Assembly (NCBI GenBank): GCA_026785985.1
Contig: JAJAYX010000847.1
Coordinates: forward strand, 1 to 7,102
Reading direction: 5' to 3'
Source: Rudanella sp.
GTDB taxonomy: Bacteria; Bacteroidota; Bacteroidia; Cytophagales; Spirosomataceae
Length of the DNA: 7,102 nt
Position 1 is the stretch's first letter; each line of letters starts with the position of its first letter. Below the pieces are notes generated by a model. The model had not been told where the DNA came from, did not search any database, and was given only the letters and a program-made list of their open reading frames with translations. Below are positions 5,884-7,102 of the stretch, in pieces. The translations under genes and the position numbers were made by a program.

Positions 5884-7102
5884 CTAAAGACTAAACGCCA
5901 CATACTGATTCCCCTTTTTAGTCCCCAGCTTGCCACCGCCACAGGCAATAACCACGTATTGCTTCCCTCCTACCTGGTAGGTTGAGGGCGTGGCGTGACC
6001 CGCTGCAGGAAGTTTGGTTTCCCAGAGGAGTTTACCCGTTTTGCGGTCGAAAGCGCGAAACATTTCGTCGCGGGTGGCGGCAATGAACACAAGCCCACCG
6101 GCAGTGACAACCGGGCCTCCGTAGTTTTCGGTGCCGGTGTTAGTGATGCCCTTTGCTTTCAAGTCAAGGTCTTCGCCGAGAGGAATTTTCCAGCGGTATT
6201 CGCCCGTGTTGAGGTCGATGGCGTTGAGGGTTCCCCAAGGTGGTTTAATAGCGTAGGCTCCTTTGCTATCTAAGAACTTATTGTAGCCGGAAATGCTGTA
6301 GGGCGGGAATTTGGGTTTGTTGGTTGTGGTCGTATTGGTGGCACTCGGCTCCACTTTTTCGTCGCCAAACAGGAACGAAACAAGGGCTTGCTTTTCGTCG
6401 GCGGTGAGTTGGGTGAAGCCGGGCATCTTGCCTTTTCCGTTGCTAACGGTTTGAGAAACATATCCTTTACTACGCCGACTGATGTTTACTAATGCCGGAT
6501 AGCCACTTTTTGGGTCGCCTTTGCGGTCGGGGCCGTGGCAACTGGAGCAGTTGAGGGTATAAACTTTTTGGCCAGGGCTAAGGCTGGCTAACTGGTCGTC
6601 TTTGGGCCGTTCTTTCAGGGTAAACAACCAGGCAATGTCGTTGGCGTTAACATACAAAATACCGTCGGGATCAGCGGCCGATCCCCCCCATTCAGCACCA
6701 CCATCGCAGCCGGGCAGGAAAATAGTTCCGCGCTGGCTGATGGGCGTAAACGGCTTACTGTCAACGTTTCTGAACCGGGCCAGCAACGAATCGCGCTCGG
6801 TTGAATAAGGATTAATGTCGGCCTCGGTCATTTGTTGCCGGGCAAAGGGAGCAGGCTTTGTCGGAATGGGTTGGGTGGGCCACGTTACCTCGCCGGGAAT
6901 GGTCGATTTGGCCACCGGAACCTCCTTAATATCGAACAAAGGCTTGCCCGTAACGCGGTCGAAAATGAACACAAAGCCCTGCTTGGAAGTCTGGGCTACC
7001 GCGTCGATTTTTCTCCCATTTTGCGTAACGGTCAGCAAGGTTGGGGGCGAGGGCAGGTCGCGATCCCAAATGTCGTGGTGCATGGTTTGGTAGTGCCAAA
7101 GC
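5884..7102 (-). CDS. PQQ-dependent quinoprotein dehydrogenase with inserted cytochrome c domain (5' end cut by window edge)
   Basis: This is the C-terminal part of a quinoprotein that oxidises a sugar or alcohol in the periplasm and passes electrons to the respiratory chain through heme c. The frame is open to the window edge: before the Met at 7083-7081 it reads LWHYQT, joining HHDIWDRDLP. This is the conserved PQQ-propeller motif, probably holding the catalytic Asp, so that Met is internal. Counting from it, 28-50 form a blade (FVFIFDRVTGKPLF). GCDGGAEWGGSAADPDGILYVNAND (125-149) is a typical blade and PQQ-pocket segment. CSSCH (179-183) is a heme c site, with Met220 in KMPGF the likely distal ligand. 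A Thr/Asn-rich linker spans about 247-258. PPWGTLNAIDLNTGEYRWKIPLGE (281-304) and FRAFDRKTGKLLWETKLP (342-359) are further blades. The protein ends at the TAG at 5886-5884. The signal peptide and first blades lie outside. Glucose is a plausible substrate but not shown. Confidence 0.92.
   Translation of the reverse strand, partial: LWHYQTMHHDIWDRDLPSPPTLLTVTQNGRKIDAVAQTSKQGFVFIFDRVTGKPLFDIKEVPVAKSTIPGEVTWPTQPIPTKPAPFARQQMTEADINPYSTERDSLLARFRNVDSKPFTPISQRGTIFLPGCDGGAEWGGSAADPDGILYVNANDIAWLFTLKERPKDDQLASLSPGQKVYTLNCSSCHGPDRKGDPKSGYPALVNISRRSKGYVSQTVSNGKGKMPGFTQLTADEKQALVSFLFGDEKVEPSATNTTTTNKPKFPPYSISGYNKFLDSKGAYAIKPPWGTLNAIDLNTGEYRWKIPLGEDLDLKAKGITNTGTENYGGPVVTAGGLVFIAATRDEMFRAFDRKTGKLLWETKLPAAGHATPSTYQVGGKQYVVIACGGGKLGTKKGNQYVAFSL
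6349..6636 (-). other. Cytochrome c domain inserted in the quinoprotein propeller
   Basis: This stretch encodes about residues 150-245, counted from the internal Met at 7083. It begins just after the blade ending YVNANDIAW and ends before the Thr/Asn-rich linker. The heme attachment motif CSSCH is encoded at 6549-6535, with spacing to KMPGF and a closing helix (TADEKQALVSFLFG) typical of a small class I cytochrome c. Propeller sequence resumes after the linker, so the domain lies inside the propeller rather than at its C-terminus. Confidence 0.8.

Noticed and set aside
5868..5894. Inverted repeat TTAGTC/GACTAA between the decarboxylase and quinoprotein stop codons, with a nearby A-run, as a bidirectional terminator
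   Set aside because: The stem is only 6 AT-rich pairs over a 15-nt loop, and the A-run is inside the loop rather than forming a T-run after the stem.
7081..7083. ATG on the minus strand as the start of the quinoprotein
   Set aside because: The frame continues upstream as LWHYQT, which completes a conserved propeller motif with the following HHDIWD, so this Met is internal and the true start lies outside the window.
1..7102. CRISPR array, tRNA, rRNA, insertion sequence or clear defence operon
   Set aside because: I found no regularly spaced repeats, no cloverleaf-like segment, no transposase or integrase motifs and no nuclease or helicase gene in the window.

Overview
The window reads as about 50% GC chromosomal DNA from a Bacteroidota bacterium, most likely a Cytophagales member of the Spirosoma type. 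This is inferred from the proteins, from start codons that mostly lack a Shine-Dalgarno sequence, and from matches to the Bacteroidota -7 promoter element (TAnnTTTG) ahead of two genes. No close relative was compared.

Layout, left to right. On the minus strand, 51-992 encodes GDP-L-fucose synthase (fcl). A 172-bp divergent intergenic region follows, with a near-perfect 22-bp inverted repeat. On the plus strand, 1165-2226 encodes a secreted MORN-like repeat protein, ending in a strong intrinsic terminator (2251-2297). Next to the terminator lies a 61-bp REP-like palindromic element (2303-2363). Two plus-strand genes for very acidic, cysteine-free, probably disordered proteins follow (2539-2946 and 2967-3368); I do not recognise either. 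The frame of the first stays open upstream to 2422, where it meets an ATG followed at once by TAA. The second overlaps tail to tail by 4 nt with a minus-strand MeaB/ArgK-type GTPase gene (3365-4339). A 77-bp divergent promoter region separates that gene from a plus-strand group II PLP-dependent decarboxylase gene (4417-5871). Only 12 nt after the decarboxylase comes the end of a minus-strand gene for a PQQ-dependent quinoprotein dehydrogenase with a c-type cytochrome domain inside its beta-propeller. That gene runs off the right edge of the window.

The genes do not form one pathway. They cover nucleotide-sugar synthesis for surface polysaccharide (fcl), a cell-envelope protein, a cobalamin-enzyme chaperone (MeaB), amino-acid decarboxylation and periplasmic sugar or alcohol oxidation. 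Strand changes break the window into short transcription units, and the only plausible operon is the acidic pair. I found no RNA genes, CRISPR array, insertion sequence or clear defence system. The parts most worth a second look are the acidic pair with its start-stop codon, the two palindromic intergenic elements, and the cytochrome insertion in the quinoprotein.
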